This document shows, in pieces, positions 9,145 to 18,925 of a stretch of 48,389 bases of DNA. The stretch is from Candidatus Rifleibacteriota bacterium (GTDB taxonomy: Bacteria > Muiribacteriota > Ozemobacteria > Ozemobacterales > Ozemobacteraceae). Position 1 is the stretch's first letter, and every line of letters starts with the position of its first letter. The notes beneath the pieces are model-generated. The model searched no databases and was not told the origin of the DNA. It saw only the letters and a list, made by a program, of their open reading frames with translations. Position numbers and translations under genes: made by a program. The stretch covers positions 1 through 48,389 of the forward strand of contig JAFPZP010000061.1 in NCBI GenBank assembly GCA_017417215.1, read 5' to 3'.

Positions 9145-11973
9145 CGTAACATCATCATCCGGTTCAGTTCCATCTTCCCATTTTTCATAGTTTTCAAATA
9201 AGGTTTTAATTATTGTATCAGAGTCTTCTGCTACCATTTGTGAAATACTATTTTTGAACCTGTCATATCCGTATTGTTCTGAAGTTTTACCTGTTGCTTC
9301 TATTATGCCGTCAGTATAGAAAACAATTGTTTCACCTTCGTTAAGAACATATTCTTCTGTATTTTTCTTTCTGATTTTTTTCTGTGAACCAACTGGGAAA
9401 CCTGTCATTTTTAATTCTGTAATTTGCCCGTCTATAGCCATTTTCATAGGGAAATTGTGACCACAATCAAAAAATACAGATTTACCTGTTGGCAGATTCA
9501 CTATAGTCGCAAAAAGAGTAATCATTTTCTTGACAGGGGGTTTATTAAAATAAGTATTAATAACAGAATTCAAATTACTAAATAACTGAATTAAATCTCT
9601 GGTTTGTTTAAACCCATGATAAAGAACAGCTTTAGCAATAGCCATTATTAGAGCAGATGCTACACCATGCCCAGAAACATCGCCAATAATAATGCAGAGG
9701 TTATCTTCATCTAATAGTTTTACATCAAAATAATCACCACCAATTGCTGATGCCATACGGTTAGAAAAGCGTAACTGATACCCTTTTATAGGTGGTAAAG
9801 CTTTGGGAAGCAAAGACTCCTGAATATACTTTGCTAATTCCATTTCTTTAAGGTCACCAATCATCTTATTAAAACTTTGGGCAAGACCGCCAAATTCATC
9901 ATTTTGCAAAGTTTCTATTCTGAAATCTGAATTTCTTTCTTTTATAGCTTTTACCCCATCTTCTATACGATTAACAGGATAAATAAATGTCCCTGATAAT
10001 TGATAACCAATAGCTAAAGCTATGATTATAAATAATGCAATACAGGCAACTATATTCCTTTTTACGCTAATCAATCTGTTTTCTATATTTTCATAAGGAT
10101 AAAGAGCATAGAAAGAGTAATCTCTTAGTTTAAAGCTTTTAATGGCAAACAACAAATAAGGATTTGAATCAATAAGTATTTGAGTTTCAATAGGTTTTCC
10201 AATAAAATTCATTCTTCTGCTGACAGCCTTTAAATCATTGGCTAACGAATTATCAGGAATCCATTCCTCTTTTTTATCATTATGAGCAAGTATTATATAG
10301 TTCTTTTCTTTTAGCTTAGTTTTACACTCTTTTAAGCGTTTATAAAGAAGCTCTTTCAATACTCTTTCTTTCATTCTCATAATCAGATAAAATTCTGTTC
10401 TATTATTTATTTTTTCAAAGCACCAATAGAGATAAAACTCAAAAGAGCCCATCATAATATCCTGAACAACATCCGGTCTTTCCCAAAAGCTGGATAAACC
10501 AGTTTCAGAACTATTCATTGCACTTCTCAAACCAGGATCTACAGTATCCATAAGATTTGTGTCGTACATTCTGTCAATACAGCACTTCGCATAAGATTCT
10601 GTAACACCATTCAAATTATCAAGAAAAATATTATTAGTAATATGTTTTATAGAAGTAGCATCAGAAGCATTTCTTCTATCGATTACCACCAAATCCTGTT
10701 TGGCCATACTTTCTGAAATAGTATTTCTGGCATTTTCATCTTCATCATAATGCTGGAAATCACTTACCATTTTTTTGAAATCTTCAAGGAAAAAATGACC
10801 AGATCTACCTAGTTCACTATCGATTTTTAAAAGAATATCGCGACTTTCATTACTGAATTCTGTTACCAGATTCTCTCTCATATCATTGACATACTGATAA
10901 CCCAGATAGGAAAACGCCATAACAGGTGTTATTACAGCAATTAGGAAAAGACCGATAAGTTTCACTCTTATAGATACATAAACATTCTGTTTTTTCCCAA
11001 TTAAAACATATAAAGATACAATAACAACCCCTATAAGAAATATAAAATAAACGAAAGAATTATGATACATATCATAGTTTCTTTTGTAGGTCCTAATACC
11101 ACCTAACAGCCATTTATCGCCTAATTTCACACCTTTCCACAACACGCCCGAATCATCTGTAAAACCTTCGGTGGGGTTCATTAATACTGTTCTTAAATAT
11201 ATATTTTTATATAAACTATCATTAAAAGCGTTTTTCTTCTTAACAAAATAGCGGAAATTATCTTCAGATTCTTTTATAAAAATATCGGAAAAAACAGATA
11301 AATATTTTTTAATTATCTGATTAAGTCTAAACTCATAGGAAGGAATATCCCAGAAAACCATTAGAATACCACTTTTAGAATTTTCTTCGAAATTTTTCCA
11401 ATAAACAAAACCATTTTTTGTATTAACGATTATTGGCATTAATAAATTACAACTATCTAGAAATGTTCCTAATTTAAATTCATTTCCCAAAAAACTTCTT
11501 AATTGTTTTTTATGTTTGGTTACACAATTTATTCGTTCGTTATAATCACTAAAAATAGTATTCCAAAGCTTTGAAGCTATAAATCTTGATTTTAATGGGA
11601 AATCATTAGGTGTAATCAGCAAACCATTATCATCGAAAACATAAATATCCAGTTGGGTTTGCAAAAATTGGTTCAGATTTCTATAGTAATTCCAAAATTC
11701 TTCTTTATTATGCCTTTTTTCCTGGAAAGTAAACCAAGCCCCTCTGCCAACTTTTAACAAAAAAGATTCCGGTAATATTTCGCTTTCTATATCTATTAAA
11801 GAGTTATCTATTCTTGTAGAAATATCTGAAATATGTTTATCACTCTCAAAAGTTATAATATTATGACCTAAATTAAGTACAACAAGTAAAGGAAGCAAAA
11901 CAAAAAGCCCTAATGGAGCAGCATGCTTCAAAAAAGCAGAAAAGAAATCCTTTGAATATGTTATAAATTTCAT
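9088..11973 (-). CDS. Membrane sensor PP2C/SpoIIE-type serine phosphatase with HAMP (type II, copy 1)
   Basis: About 961 residues, same overall plan as its convergent neighbour but a different subtype: N-terminal TM around AAPLGLFVLLPLLVVLNLG, sensor, TM pair near residues 300-360, second sensor region, TM (IVACIALFIIIALAIGYQL), HAMP with NDEFGGLAQSFNKMIGDLKE, then PP2C motifs IGGDYFDVKLL, GDVSGHGVASALIMAI, CGHNFPMKM, YTDGIIEATG and DDDVTL. The start MKF at 11973 matches MKF of the copy at 17947; TTG/ATG further up would add six residues. A TGATATAAT extended -10 at 12004-12012 precedes it. The tail overlaps the tail of the type I gene by 57 bp, so transcription of one may interfere with the other. 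Confidence 0.85.
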   Translation of the reverse strand: MKFITYSKDFFSAFLKHAAPLGLFVLLPLLVVLNLGHNIITFESDKHISDISTRIDNSLIDIESEILPESFLLKVGRGAWFTFQEKRHNKEEFWNYYRNLNQFLQTQLDIYVFDDNGLLITPNDFPLKSRFIASKLWNTIFSDYNERINCVTKHKKQLRSFLGNEFKLGTFLDSCNLLMPIIVNTKNGFVYWKNFEENSKSGILMVFWDIPSYEFRLNQIIKKYLSVFSDIFIKESEDNFRYFVKKKNAFNDSLYKNIYLRTVLMNPTEGFTDDSGVLWKGVKLGDKWLLGGIRTYKRNYDMYHNSFVYFIFLIGVVIVSLYVLIGKKQNVYVSIRVKLIGLFLIAVITPVMAFSYLGYQYVNDMRENLVTEFSNESRDILLKIDSELGRSGHFFLEDFKKMVSDFQHYDEDENARNTISESMAKQDLVVIDRRNASDATSIKHITNNIFLDNLNGVTESYAKCCIDRMYDTNLMDTVDPGLRSAMNSSETGLSSFWERPDVVQDIMMGSFEFYLYWCFEKINNRTEFYLIMRMKERVLKELLYKRLKECKTKLKEKNYIILAHNDKKEEWIPDNSLANDLKAVSRRMNFIGKPIETQILIDSNPYLLFAIKSFKLRDYSFYALYPYENIENRLISVKRNIVACIALFIIIALAIGYQLSGTFIYPVNRIEDGVKAIKERNSDFRIETLQNDEFGGLAQSFNKMIGDLKEMELAKYIQESLLPKALPPIKGYQLRFSNRMASAIGGDYFDVKLLDEDNLCIIIGDVSGHGVASALIMAIAKAVLYHGFKQTRDLIQLFSNLNSVINTYFNKPPVKKMITLFATIVNLPTGKSVFFDCGHNFPMKMAIDGQITELKMTGFPVGSQKKIRKKNTEEYVLNEGETIVFYTDGIIEATGKTSEQYGYDRFKNSISQMVAEDSDTIIKTLFENYEKWEDGTEPDDDVTLIVLKRLASQNNEGNIVS

Positions 11974-12003
11974 ACTAACTAAGCTCAACAATCTTCGTTA
12001 TGT

Positions 12004-12012
12004 ATTATATCA
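12004..12012 (-). promoter_or_regulatory. Extended -10 promoter for the type II phosphatase
   Basis: Reads TGATATAAT on the minus strand, a perfect extended -10 hexamer, about 30 bases upstream of the ATG at 11973. The same 9-mer precedes the MATE gene (44554-44562) and the RNA cluster (47117-47125). Confidence 0.6.
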
Positions 12013-12034
12013 CAACTTATCAACAATCTGAATA

Positions 12035-12063
12035 TTGTCCAAATTAAACCAATATGCTACAAT
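12035..12063 (+). promoter_or_regulatory. Promoter TTGTCC-17-TACAAT for the type I phosphatase copy 2
   Basis: A -35-like TTGTCC (12035-12040) and a -10-like TACAAT (12058-12063) are separated by 17 bases. Transcription would start at about 12070, essentially at the ATG (12068/12071), predicting a leaderless or nearly leaderless mRNA. No Shine-Dalgarno sequence is visible, which agrees. Confidence 0.5.
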
Positions 12064-12070
12064 CAAGATG

Positions 12071-14953
12071 ATGGACAAAAGCACTCACAAAAAAGCTTTA
12101 CCTAGTTATTTTCTACTCATAGTTTTACCCATATTTTTTGGGTTATTTCTTTATACTTTCATTTTAAAAATAGATAAAAATCACGAAATAGAAGAAATTA
12201 AAGCCAAGCTTTCACAAAGAGCGACTGATTTTATGGCTAAAGCCACTCCAGTAGATTATTATAAGATTCATTTTCAGTCTTTGGCTAATAAGCTTTTTCC
12301 ATTAATTGAAAATAATGAAAATGAAATTACTGCTGACACAAGAGAAGAAATAACAAAAGGAATACATGATCTTAGCCAAAACATAAATATTAATATTCGC
12401 TGTGCTCTTTTTGACAAAAATGCAAAGCTGATAAACCCGAATAACCTTCAAGATTATGAAATCAGATTTTTTACCTATGCATGGGAATCTATTCATGATG
12501 AAAATGCACCAGATTATAAAAATAGACGAGTTGACCAGGAAAAGATTATCGGGAGAGAGTTTAATGTTGACTTAATGTACGACCAGAGTGAATATTGTAT
12601 GCCAACATTAAGTCTAGGGAAAAACGGTGTATTCTATTTTAAAAATGCAAATTCAGAAAAAAATGGAATAATTCTTTTTGTAGAAAACGTAAAAACAAGC
12701 ATAGAGCTGGTTCAAGCAAAGATAAAAGATTATTCAACAGTAGAACAGCCTATTATTTTATATGATTTAGATAGTAAAAAAAGAATAAGCTCAACTCTGG
12801 GTTATAAAGAATTACCTTTTGCAAAAACTAATACAGAAGAGTTCCTAGAAGGGTATCTAGAAGATAATATTGTATGGAAAGGCTTTAATTCAGACGAATA
12901 TAAACTTTTGTTAGGACAACCGTTAAGCAATCCACAACGGTACATAAACAAATTTATAAATGCCTTAATCATCTCTTTTATAATACTTATAATCGCTTCT
13001 AAGTTCTTCTTTAAAAATTTCTCAGACAAAGAAGGAATGTACATTTCTATCAGATATAAGCTTGTTTTCCTTTTCGCGCTAGCTGTGTACATGCCAACAC
13101 TAAGTCTATGGGTTTTATCCTATACCAGCTTAAACGATTACAGAACAGCAATAGAAAATAAAATAAAAAAAGGAATGCTTGATGTTTTAAATAATATTGA
13201 TTTTGATTACAGAAAAACAGAAGAAGAAGTTAAGAATAGTTTCATAGCCCTGGATAACTATTTAAATAGTTTCAGTAATAAAGAGGCACCAACAAGCGAT
13301 GAAGTTTATAATCATTTAAAAGAAATTGTAGGTGTAAATAATAGACTTAACAGAAGATTCAACTGGATAGACATTCGTAACATCGACCAAACCCAGATTT
13401 ATACTACTTCTAATGAAGAAAGCAATCAAAGATTAGAAAAAATATGCAGAGTAATGTCAATTCTCTGTTTAGAAAGATATTGCCCTGAACGTTTGACCTA
13501 TGCAGGAATAAAGCCAACTCAATCCGATATATTAGTAGGTAATCTATTTGAAAATCCGGTTGTAGGTTTTTCTTCTGTGTTTGAACGCCCTAAACAAGTA
13601 GTTTATCAAAAATTTGACGGTTCGGGTGCTTATTGGTGGTGGAATTACTTTGTAGACAAAAACAACCCTGTTGCCTTTTACATATGTAATTCTCAATCAA
13701 AATATGTTACTGTCGATTATTTCAAGACCTTGTCAAAAAATAGATATAATTTTGAAAACACAAATCTAAGACTAGTAAATATGCATTTTGTAACCCAGAC
13801 ATTTATTCCAGAAGAAGCATCAAAAAATAATGAAATTCTTGAATTAATAAATCTTTCAAGTGTAAATCAAACTGTAGAATCTTCAAATGTAACATATGAA
13901 AACAAAAAATATCTTTGTCTGTGTATGCCTGGGAACAACCTAAAAGAGTGTTTCAGCCTATGTATGTACCCAGTATCAGAAATTGATTATCAGGTAGATA
14001 AAGTTCGCTCAGCCATATATACAGTTATGATTCTGTTATTGATTATTTCTATATTTACAGGTTTGTTACTTGCTAAAACATTTATTACTCCTGTAAATGA
14101 ATTAAATAAAGGATTAGAAGCATTAAGAAAACGTGAAACAGGAATTACCATCAATATAGAAAACCAAGATGAATTAGGTCAGCTAGGACAAGCATTTAAT
14201 CAAATGATGTCAGACATTAAAGACATGCTCTTAGCTGGTGCTGTTCAACAATGTCTAATTCCAACAGGCAAATACAAATTAGAAGGCTATGACTGCCTTG
14301 TATATAACCAAATGGCTGCTGACGTTGGCGGCGATTATGCAGATATATTTGAATTACCCAATGATAGAATTCTTATCGTTATTGGTGACGTTACTGGTCA
14401 TGGGGTATCATCATCGCTTTTAACAGCTATGGTTAAAGCTTCAGTTTTCAGATTTGCCAATAAAGACACTCCTCTAAATGAAATTACAACCAATACAAGC
14501 AACATGATTTTCGATTTATTGAATAAGAGAAAACTCATGACTTTCTGCGCTATCACTTTAGACAAAAATACCGGCGAAATGGCTATATGCAACGCTGGTC
14601 ACCCCTACCCTATAATTAAAGCAAAAGAACCAGGCAATATCAGAAAACCAATTAAAACAAGCCTGCCGCTAGGTATATCGAAGAAAAGATGCAGATATAC
14701 ATCTGAGCCTGAAATGTTGAATCCAGAAGAAACTCTCTTTATTTATACAGATGGTTTCCCTGAAGCAGAAAACGATAAAGGTGAAGAATTCACTTATGAA
14801 AAATTTGAAGAGCTTATTTCCAACAGCGTAATAACTACAGCAGAAGAGTTTAAAAACCAGTTAATCTCTGTTTTCAAACAGCATCACGGTGAAAAGGAAT
14901 TAGCCGACGATGTTACTTTTATAATTTTAAAACGCAAGGCGCTTCAAATCTAA
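12071..14953 (+). CDS. Membrane sensor PP2C/SpoIIE-type serine phosphatase with HAMP (type I, copy 2)
   Basis: About 960 residues and collinear with the protein at 6256-9144 from end to end (for example both have LRKRET before HAMP, MAADVGGDYAD, GDVTGHGVSSSLL versus GDVNGHGVSSSLL, and NAGHPYP). Metal-binding Asp residues and the ADDVTF end motif are intact, so it should be active. Start ATG 12071 is chosen by alignment with copy 1; ATG 12068 directly before it is equally possible, and TTG 12035 is part of the promoter. The sensor regions are more diverged than the catalytic part, suggesting that duplication was followed by a change in the signal sensed. Gene is convergent with the type II copy at 15083. 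Confidence 0.85.
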   Translation: MDKSTHKKALPSYFLLIVLPIFFGLFLYTFILKIDKNHEIEEIKAKLSQRATDFMAKATPVDYYKIHFQSLANKLFPLIENNENEITADTREEITKGIHDLSQNININIRCALFDKNAKLINPNNLQDYEIRFFTYAWESIHDENAPDYKNRRVDQEKIIGREFNVDLMYDQSEYCMPTLSLGKNGVFYFKNANSEKNGIILFVENVKTSIELVQAKIKDYSTVEQPIILYDLDSKKRISSTLGYKELPFAKTNTEEFLEGYLEDNIVWKGFNSDEYKLLLGQPLSNPQRYINKFINALIISFIILIIASKFFFKNFSDKEGMYISIRYKLVFLFALAVYMPTLSLWVLSYTSLNDYRTAIENKIKKGMLDVLNNIDFDYRKTEEEVKNSFIALDNYLNSFSNKEAPTSDEVYNHLKEIVGVNNRLNRRFNWIDIRNIDQTQIYTTSNEESNQRLEKICRVMSILCLERYCPERLTYAGIKPTQSDILVGNLFENPVVGFSSVFERPKQVVYQKFDGSGAYWWWNYFVDKNNPVAFYICNSQSKYVTVDYFKTLSKNRYNFENTNLRLVNMHFVTQTFIPEEASKNNEILELINLSSVNQTVESSNVTYENKKYLCLCMPGNNLKECFSLCMYPVSEIDYQVDKVRSAIYTVMILLLIISIFTGLLLAKTFITPVNELNKGLEALRKRETGITINIENQDELGQLGQAFNQMMSDIKDMLLAGAVQQCLIPTGKYKLEGYDCLVYNQMAADVGGDYADIFELPNDRILIVIGDVTGHGVSSSLLTAMVKASVFRFANKDTPLNEITTNTSNMIFDLLNKRKLMTFCAITLDKNTGEMAICNAGHPYPIIKAKEPGNIRKPIKTSLPLGISKKRCRYTSEPEMLNPEETLFIYTDGFPEAENDKGEEFTYEKFEELISNSVITTAEEFKNQLISVFKQHHGEKELADDVTFIILKRKALQI

Positions 14954-14993
14954 AAATTTCCTTGATTGCCAACGCAATCTTTCTCCTTTAAAA

Positions 14994-15064
14994 GAGGTTG
15001 TCCGAAAACTAATTTTTAAGTCCAAATTAGTTGTGCTAATTGCCTACACATTTGTCATAAAAAG
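14994..15064. repeat. Partial MITE end plus hairpin between convergent phosphatase genes
   Basis: GAGGTTGTCCGAAAACT at 14994-15010 copies the terminal repeat of the element at 6051. It is followed by AACTAATTT/AAATTAGTT arms (15007-15015 and 15024-15032). A 21-bp stretch at 15044-15064 is identical to 18813-18833. No matching right end was found, so this looks like a composite of two repeat families. It may double as a transcription end for both flanking genes. Confidence 0.5.
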
Positions 15065-15082
15065 GGGGATATTAATATTTAA

Positions 15083-17947
15083 TTACGCAGGCAAGCGCTT
15101 CAGAACGAATAACGTCACGTCATCATCAGGTTCAGTGCCGTCTTCCCACTTCTTGTATCTTTCAAGAAGAGTATCCATAATTGTTTGAGAACTATCCTGT
15201 GCCATTTCTGACAAATTCTCTTTAAAACGGTCATAGCCGTATTGTTCTTCAGTTTTACCCGTGGCTTCAACAATACCATCTGTATAAAAGACAATTGTTT
15301 CACCTTTATCTATAACAAACTCATCTGTTTGAAGCTTTCTCATTCTTCTCATAACCCCAATCGGCAAACCAGTCATTTTCAATTCTGTTATCTGACCATC
15401 TGATGAAATCTTCATCGGGAAGTTATGACCAGCATCTAAAAACACAGATTTTCCTGTAGGTAGATTAATTATAGTTGCAAAAAGAGTAATCATCTTCTTT
15501 ACTGGCGGAGTGCAGAAATATGTATTAACAACAGAATTCAAATCCACAAAGAGTTCTTTTAAATCTCTAGTTTCCTTAAAACCATGATACAAAACCGCTT
15601 TTGCTATAGCCATAACCAAAGCCGAAGCTACGCCATGCCCTGAAACGTCTCCGATAATAACGCAAAGGTTGTCTTCATCAAGAAGCAGAGTATCAAAATA
15701 GTCTCCGCCAACTCCTGAGGCCATAGTATTAGAAAAGCATATTTCATACCCATTAAGCTTTGGCAAAGATTTTGGAAGCAAAGATTCCTGAATATACTTT
15801 GCCAGTTCCATTTCTTTAAGATCGCCAATCATCTTATTAAAACTCTGAGCTAAAACACCAAATTCGTCATTTTGAAGAGACTCAATTCTAAATTCAGAAT
15901 TTCTTTCTTTTATGGCATTAACACCATCGCCTAGACGCTTTACAGGGTAAAGGAAAGTATCTGACAAACGATAACCTATAATTAAAGCAACGATAATAAA
16001 GAGAATTATGAATGCAGCTATCCAGTAAACAACCTTTACTAGTTGTTGCGTTATTTTTTCACATGGATAAAGAGCATAGAAAGAATATCCTCTAAGCTTC
16101 CCACTTTTTATAGCCATAAGCAGATAACGTTCTGAATTAATTGTAATTTCTGTTTCTATAGGTTTCTCACTATAATTAACTCTTCTAGAAACAGTTTTTA
16201 ATTCTGAACTAAGAGAATTATTAGGGAACCACTCACCATTTTTATCATTACAAGCTACGATTATATAGTTTCTTTCTTTGGGATTAGTTTTACATTTTAA
16301 TAAACGTTTATGTAAGTGTTCTCGTAATACATTATCTGTCATTCTTAAAATAAAGAAGTATTCATCACCATATTTAAGACTATTGGATAAACACCAATAA
16401 AGGTAGAACTCTGCAGATCCAAATTTAAAATCAAGAACATTATCTGGTCTACCCCAGAAAAGAGCCAACCCACATTCTGGACTAGTCAACGCATTTCTTA
16501 ATACTGGGTCTATGGTATCCATTAAAGTTGTATTTCGCATTGTATCAATACAACACTTAGAAAAAGGATCAGTAACAGAATTCATTCCTTCAAAAATAAC
16601 ATAATTGGTAATCTGATTTATAAGAGAAGCATCTGAAACCTTTCTTCTTTCAATTATGGCTAATTCATGTTTTCCAAGACTATCTGCGAATTCCTTTCTA
16701 ACTTTTTCATCGCTATCGTAATTCTGGAAATCTTTGACCATTTTTCTAAAATCTTCACGAAATACATTGCCTGAAGAACCAAGTTCACGATCTATATTAA
16801 TTAAAACATTACGACCTTCATTTTTTACCTGAGAATAAATATTATCACGCATATCGCTGATATACTGATAAGACAAAAAAACAAAACCTAAAATAGGTGT
16901 AAATACAGCAATAAGGAAAAGAGCTATAAGCTTCGTTCTTATAGAAAGATACTGATTATGTTTTTTAACAGTATTTATATAAAAAGCAAGAATTGAAATT
17001 CCTAATAAAAGAATAATAGTTACAAAAATAGAATGAAAATCATCTATTTCTCGGCTTTGACTCCTTAATCCCCCAACTAACCAAATATCATCAATTTTTA
17101 AACTTTTCCATACTAGTCCGTCTGAATCAATATAAGCATCTTTTTGCCCCATTAAAGATGTTCTTAAAAAAACATTTTCATATTTTGTATTATTTTTTTC
17201 TCTAAAATCCTTATTACTTTCAGAAAAAGACCTTGTATTCCCTGTAAAGTTTCTTATAAAAGAGTCATCGAATTTTTCTTTATATCTTTTTGTTATTTTA
17301 TCTAACCTGATATTAAAAGATGGTATATCCCAAAAGATAATCATAATACCCTTTTTATGATTTTGAGGATAATTCATCCAATAAATGTAACAGTTTTTTG
17401 TATTAACAATTATGGGAATAAGCCTGTTTCGACTGTCTAAAAACGTCCCTAACTTAAACTCATTTCCAAGTAAGCTTTTAAGTTGCTTCTTCAACTTCTT
17501 TGCAGAATCTGCTCTCTCCTCATAAGAAGCATCTAGAGTATTCCAAAGTTTAGTTGCCAAAAAACGCGATTTCAAGCTTATATCTCTAGGAGTAATCAGC
17601 GTTCCATTATCATCAAAAGCATATAAATCAGGATCTGAGGCTAAAAATTTACATAAAGAATGATAATATTCCCAAAAGGGAGTTAAATCTTTCTGTTTTT
17701 CTTTATAAGTAAACCATGCTCCCCTACCAACCTTTAATAAAAATGAATCTAGTGAAATTTCGCTTTCTATATCTTTAAAATTATTATCAATTATAGTAGA
17801 AAGTTCTGAAATATGCCTATTTCTTTCAGAAATAATTATATTATGCCCCAAATATAATGTAGCAAGTAATGGGAGCACAACAAACAGTCCTAGCGGAGCT
17901 GCATATTTTAAAAAGATTGAAAGTGAATTTTTAAAGGAAAACTTCAT
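15083..17947 (-). CDS. Membrane sensor PP2C/SpoIIE-type serine phosphatase with HAMP (type II, copy 2)
   Basis: About 954 residues, collinear with the type II protein at 9088-11973 (same NDEFGxLAQSFNKMIGDLKE HAMP end, SGHGVASAL and TDGIxEATGKT). All PP2C motifs are present: VGGDYFDTLLL, GDVSGHGVASALVMAI, AGHNFPMKI, YTDGIVEATG and DDDVTL. Predicted TM helices lie near the N-terminus (YAAPLGLFVVLPLLATLYLG), around residue 300-360 and before HAMP (IAAFIILFIIVALIIGYRL). ATG 17947 is preferred over TTG 17950. A TATAAT at 17960-17965 (minus strand) would give a very short 5' leader. Unlike copy 1, its 3' end does not overlap the convergent partner; 129 bases of repeat DNA lie between. Confidence 0.85.
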   Translation of the reverse strand: MKFSFKNSLSIFLKYAAPLGLFVVLPLLATLYLGHNIIISERNRHISELSTIIDNNFKDIESEISLDSFLLKVGRGAWFTYKEKQKDLTPFWEYYHSLCKFLASDPDLYAFDDNGTLITPRDISLKSRFLATKLWNTLDASYEERADSAKKLKKQLKSLLGNEFKLGTFLDSRNRLIPIIVNTKNCYIYWMNYPQNHKKGIMIIFWDIPSFNIRLDKITKRYKEKFDDSFIRNFTGNTRSFSESNKDFREKNNTKYENVFLRTSLMGQKDAYIDSDGLVWKSLKIDDIWLVGGLRSQSREIDDFHSIFVTIILLLGISILAFYINTVKKHNQYLSIRTKLIALFLIAVFTPILGFVFLSYQYISDMRDNIYSQVKNEGRNVLINIDRELGSSGNVFREDFRKMVKDFQNYDSDEKVRKEFADSLGKHELAIIERRKVSDASLINQITNYVIFEGMNSVTDPFSKCCIDTMRNTTLMDTIDPVLRNALTSPECGLALFWGRPDNVLDFKFGSAEFYLYWCLSNSLKYGDEYFFILRMTDNVLREHLHKRLLKCKTNPKERNYIIVACNDKNGEWFPNNSLSSELKTVSRRVNYSEKPIETEITINSERYLLMAIKSGKLRGYSFYALYPCEKITQQLVKVVYWIAAFIILFIIVALIIGYRLSDTFLYPVKRLGDGVNAIKERNSEFRIESLQNDEFGVLAQSFNKMIGDLKEMELAKYIQESLLPKSLPKLNGYEICFSNTMASGVGGDYFDTLLLDEDNLCVIIGDVSGHGVASALVMAIAKAVLYHGFKETRDLKELFVDLNSVVNTYFCTPPVKKMITLFATIINLPTGKSVFLDAGHNFPMKISSDGQITELKMTGLPIGVMRRMRKLQTDEFVIDKGETIVFYTDGIVEATGKTEEQYGYDRFKENLSEMAQDSSQTIMDTLLERYKKWEDGTEPDDDVTLFVLKRLPA

Positions 17948-18123
17948 CAATTAACCAAAATTATAGAGGGTTAGAGCTAATATATAATATCACTAATATA
18001 ATAAATTAGTAAAACAATAAAAGCATATTATCAGTCAGCGAAAAAGATGAAATTAATATTTATGTCGTTAGGATACGATATACTAAATGTAAAATAATTA
18101 TTCAAAAGGTTAACCGAAAACAG

Positions 18124-18789
18124 ATGAACACTTCAGAAGTCGCAATAGACGAACAAAAACCAGAAACTAAAGAAGTAAAAGGACCTTTTGGTCTTTTGAA
18201 AAGACTATATAATTGGGTTTTATCTTGGGCAGAAAGCAAATGGGCCGTTCCTGCTCTGTTTGTTCTAGCTTTTATGGAATCAAGCTTTTTCCCTATTCCG
18301 CCAGATGTTTTAATGATTGCTATGGCTTTAAGCAAATCTGAGAAATCACTCTGGTATGCTACTGTCAGCACAGTCGGCTCTGTTCTTGGGGCCCTGTTCG
18401 GCTACGTAATAGGTTACTGGTTCTGGTATGCTGTCGGAGACTATTTCTTCGCATATATTCCAGGTTTCACCCACGAATTGTTTGATAAAGTTAAACTGAT
18501 GTATCAGGAAAACTCATCATTCATAGTTTTCACATCTGCATTTACACCAATTCCTTACAAGGTTTTCACTATTACAGCAGGTGTTACTCATGTTCCCCTG
18601 ATGCCTTTTGTTATAGCTTCTATTTTGGGAAGAGGCGGACGTTTTTATCTGGTCGGCCTGCTTTTCAAGTTCTTCGGACCAAAGGTCAAAGTATTCATAG
18701 ACAAATACCTGAATATTCTCACCATTCTTCTAGTGGTAATCTATGTTCTAGCTTTCTATCTCATACCAAAATTAGTCGGAGCAAAGTGA
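18124..18789 (+). CDS. VTT/DedA-like (YqaA-type) membrane protein
   Basis: 221 residues. Hydrophobic helices at about 40-60, 75-110, 135-155, 165-185 and 195-215 with the signature ESSFFPIPPDVLMIAM and a second re-entrant motif TAFTPIPYKVFTITAGV. These mark the VTT (SNARE-associated/DedA) superfamily, whose characterised bacterial members are linked to undecaprenyl phosphate or phospholipid flipping in the inner membrane; this short YqaA-like subtype has no assigned substrate. ATG 18124 follows a weak AAAGGT; a possible -10 TATACT lies at 18079-18084. The gene is divergent from the phosphatase at 15083 and is followed by an imperfect inverted repeat. Confidence 0.8.
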   Translation: MNTSEVAIDEQKPETKEVKGPFGLLKRLYNWVLSWAESKWAVPALFVLAFMESSFFPIPPDVLMIAMALSKSEKSLWYATVSTVGSVLGALFGYVIGYWFWYAVGDYFFAYIPGFTHELFDKVKLMYQENSSFIVFTSAFTPIPYKVFTITAGVTHVPLMPFVIASILGRGGRFYLVGLLFKFFGPKVKVFIDKYLNILTILLVVIYVLAFYLIPKLVGAK

Positions 18790-18810
18790 GACACTTTTGA
18801 GATGAGAGAA

Positions 18811-18887
18811 GTCTACACATTTGTCATAAAAAGTATAGCGTATGGGCTTTAGTCCTGAAAGCTATACGTTTATGACAATGGGTAGAC
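18811..18887. repeat. Long imperfect inverted repeat (about 25-bp stem)
   Basis: The left arm begins GTCTACACATTTGTCATAAA (18811) and runs to 18839. The right arm at 18861-18887 is its imperfect inverse, with a 21-base loop. Twenty-one bases of the left arm recur exactly at 15044-15064. It sits between convergent genes and has no T-tract, so it looks like a small mobile palindromic unit that may incidentally end transcripts. Confidence 0.65.
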
Positions 18888-18925
18888 TACAAAAGGGTAT
18901 GTAGATTACCACGCCTACGGCTCTA

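Noticed and set aside
18811..18887. Inverted repeat as a simple Rho-independent terminator
   Set aside because: No T-tract on either strand, and part of it recurs exactly elsewhere, so a repeat element is more likely.
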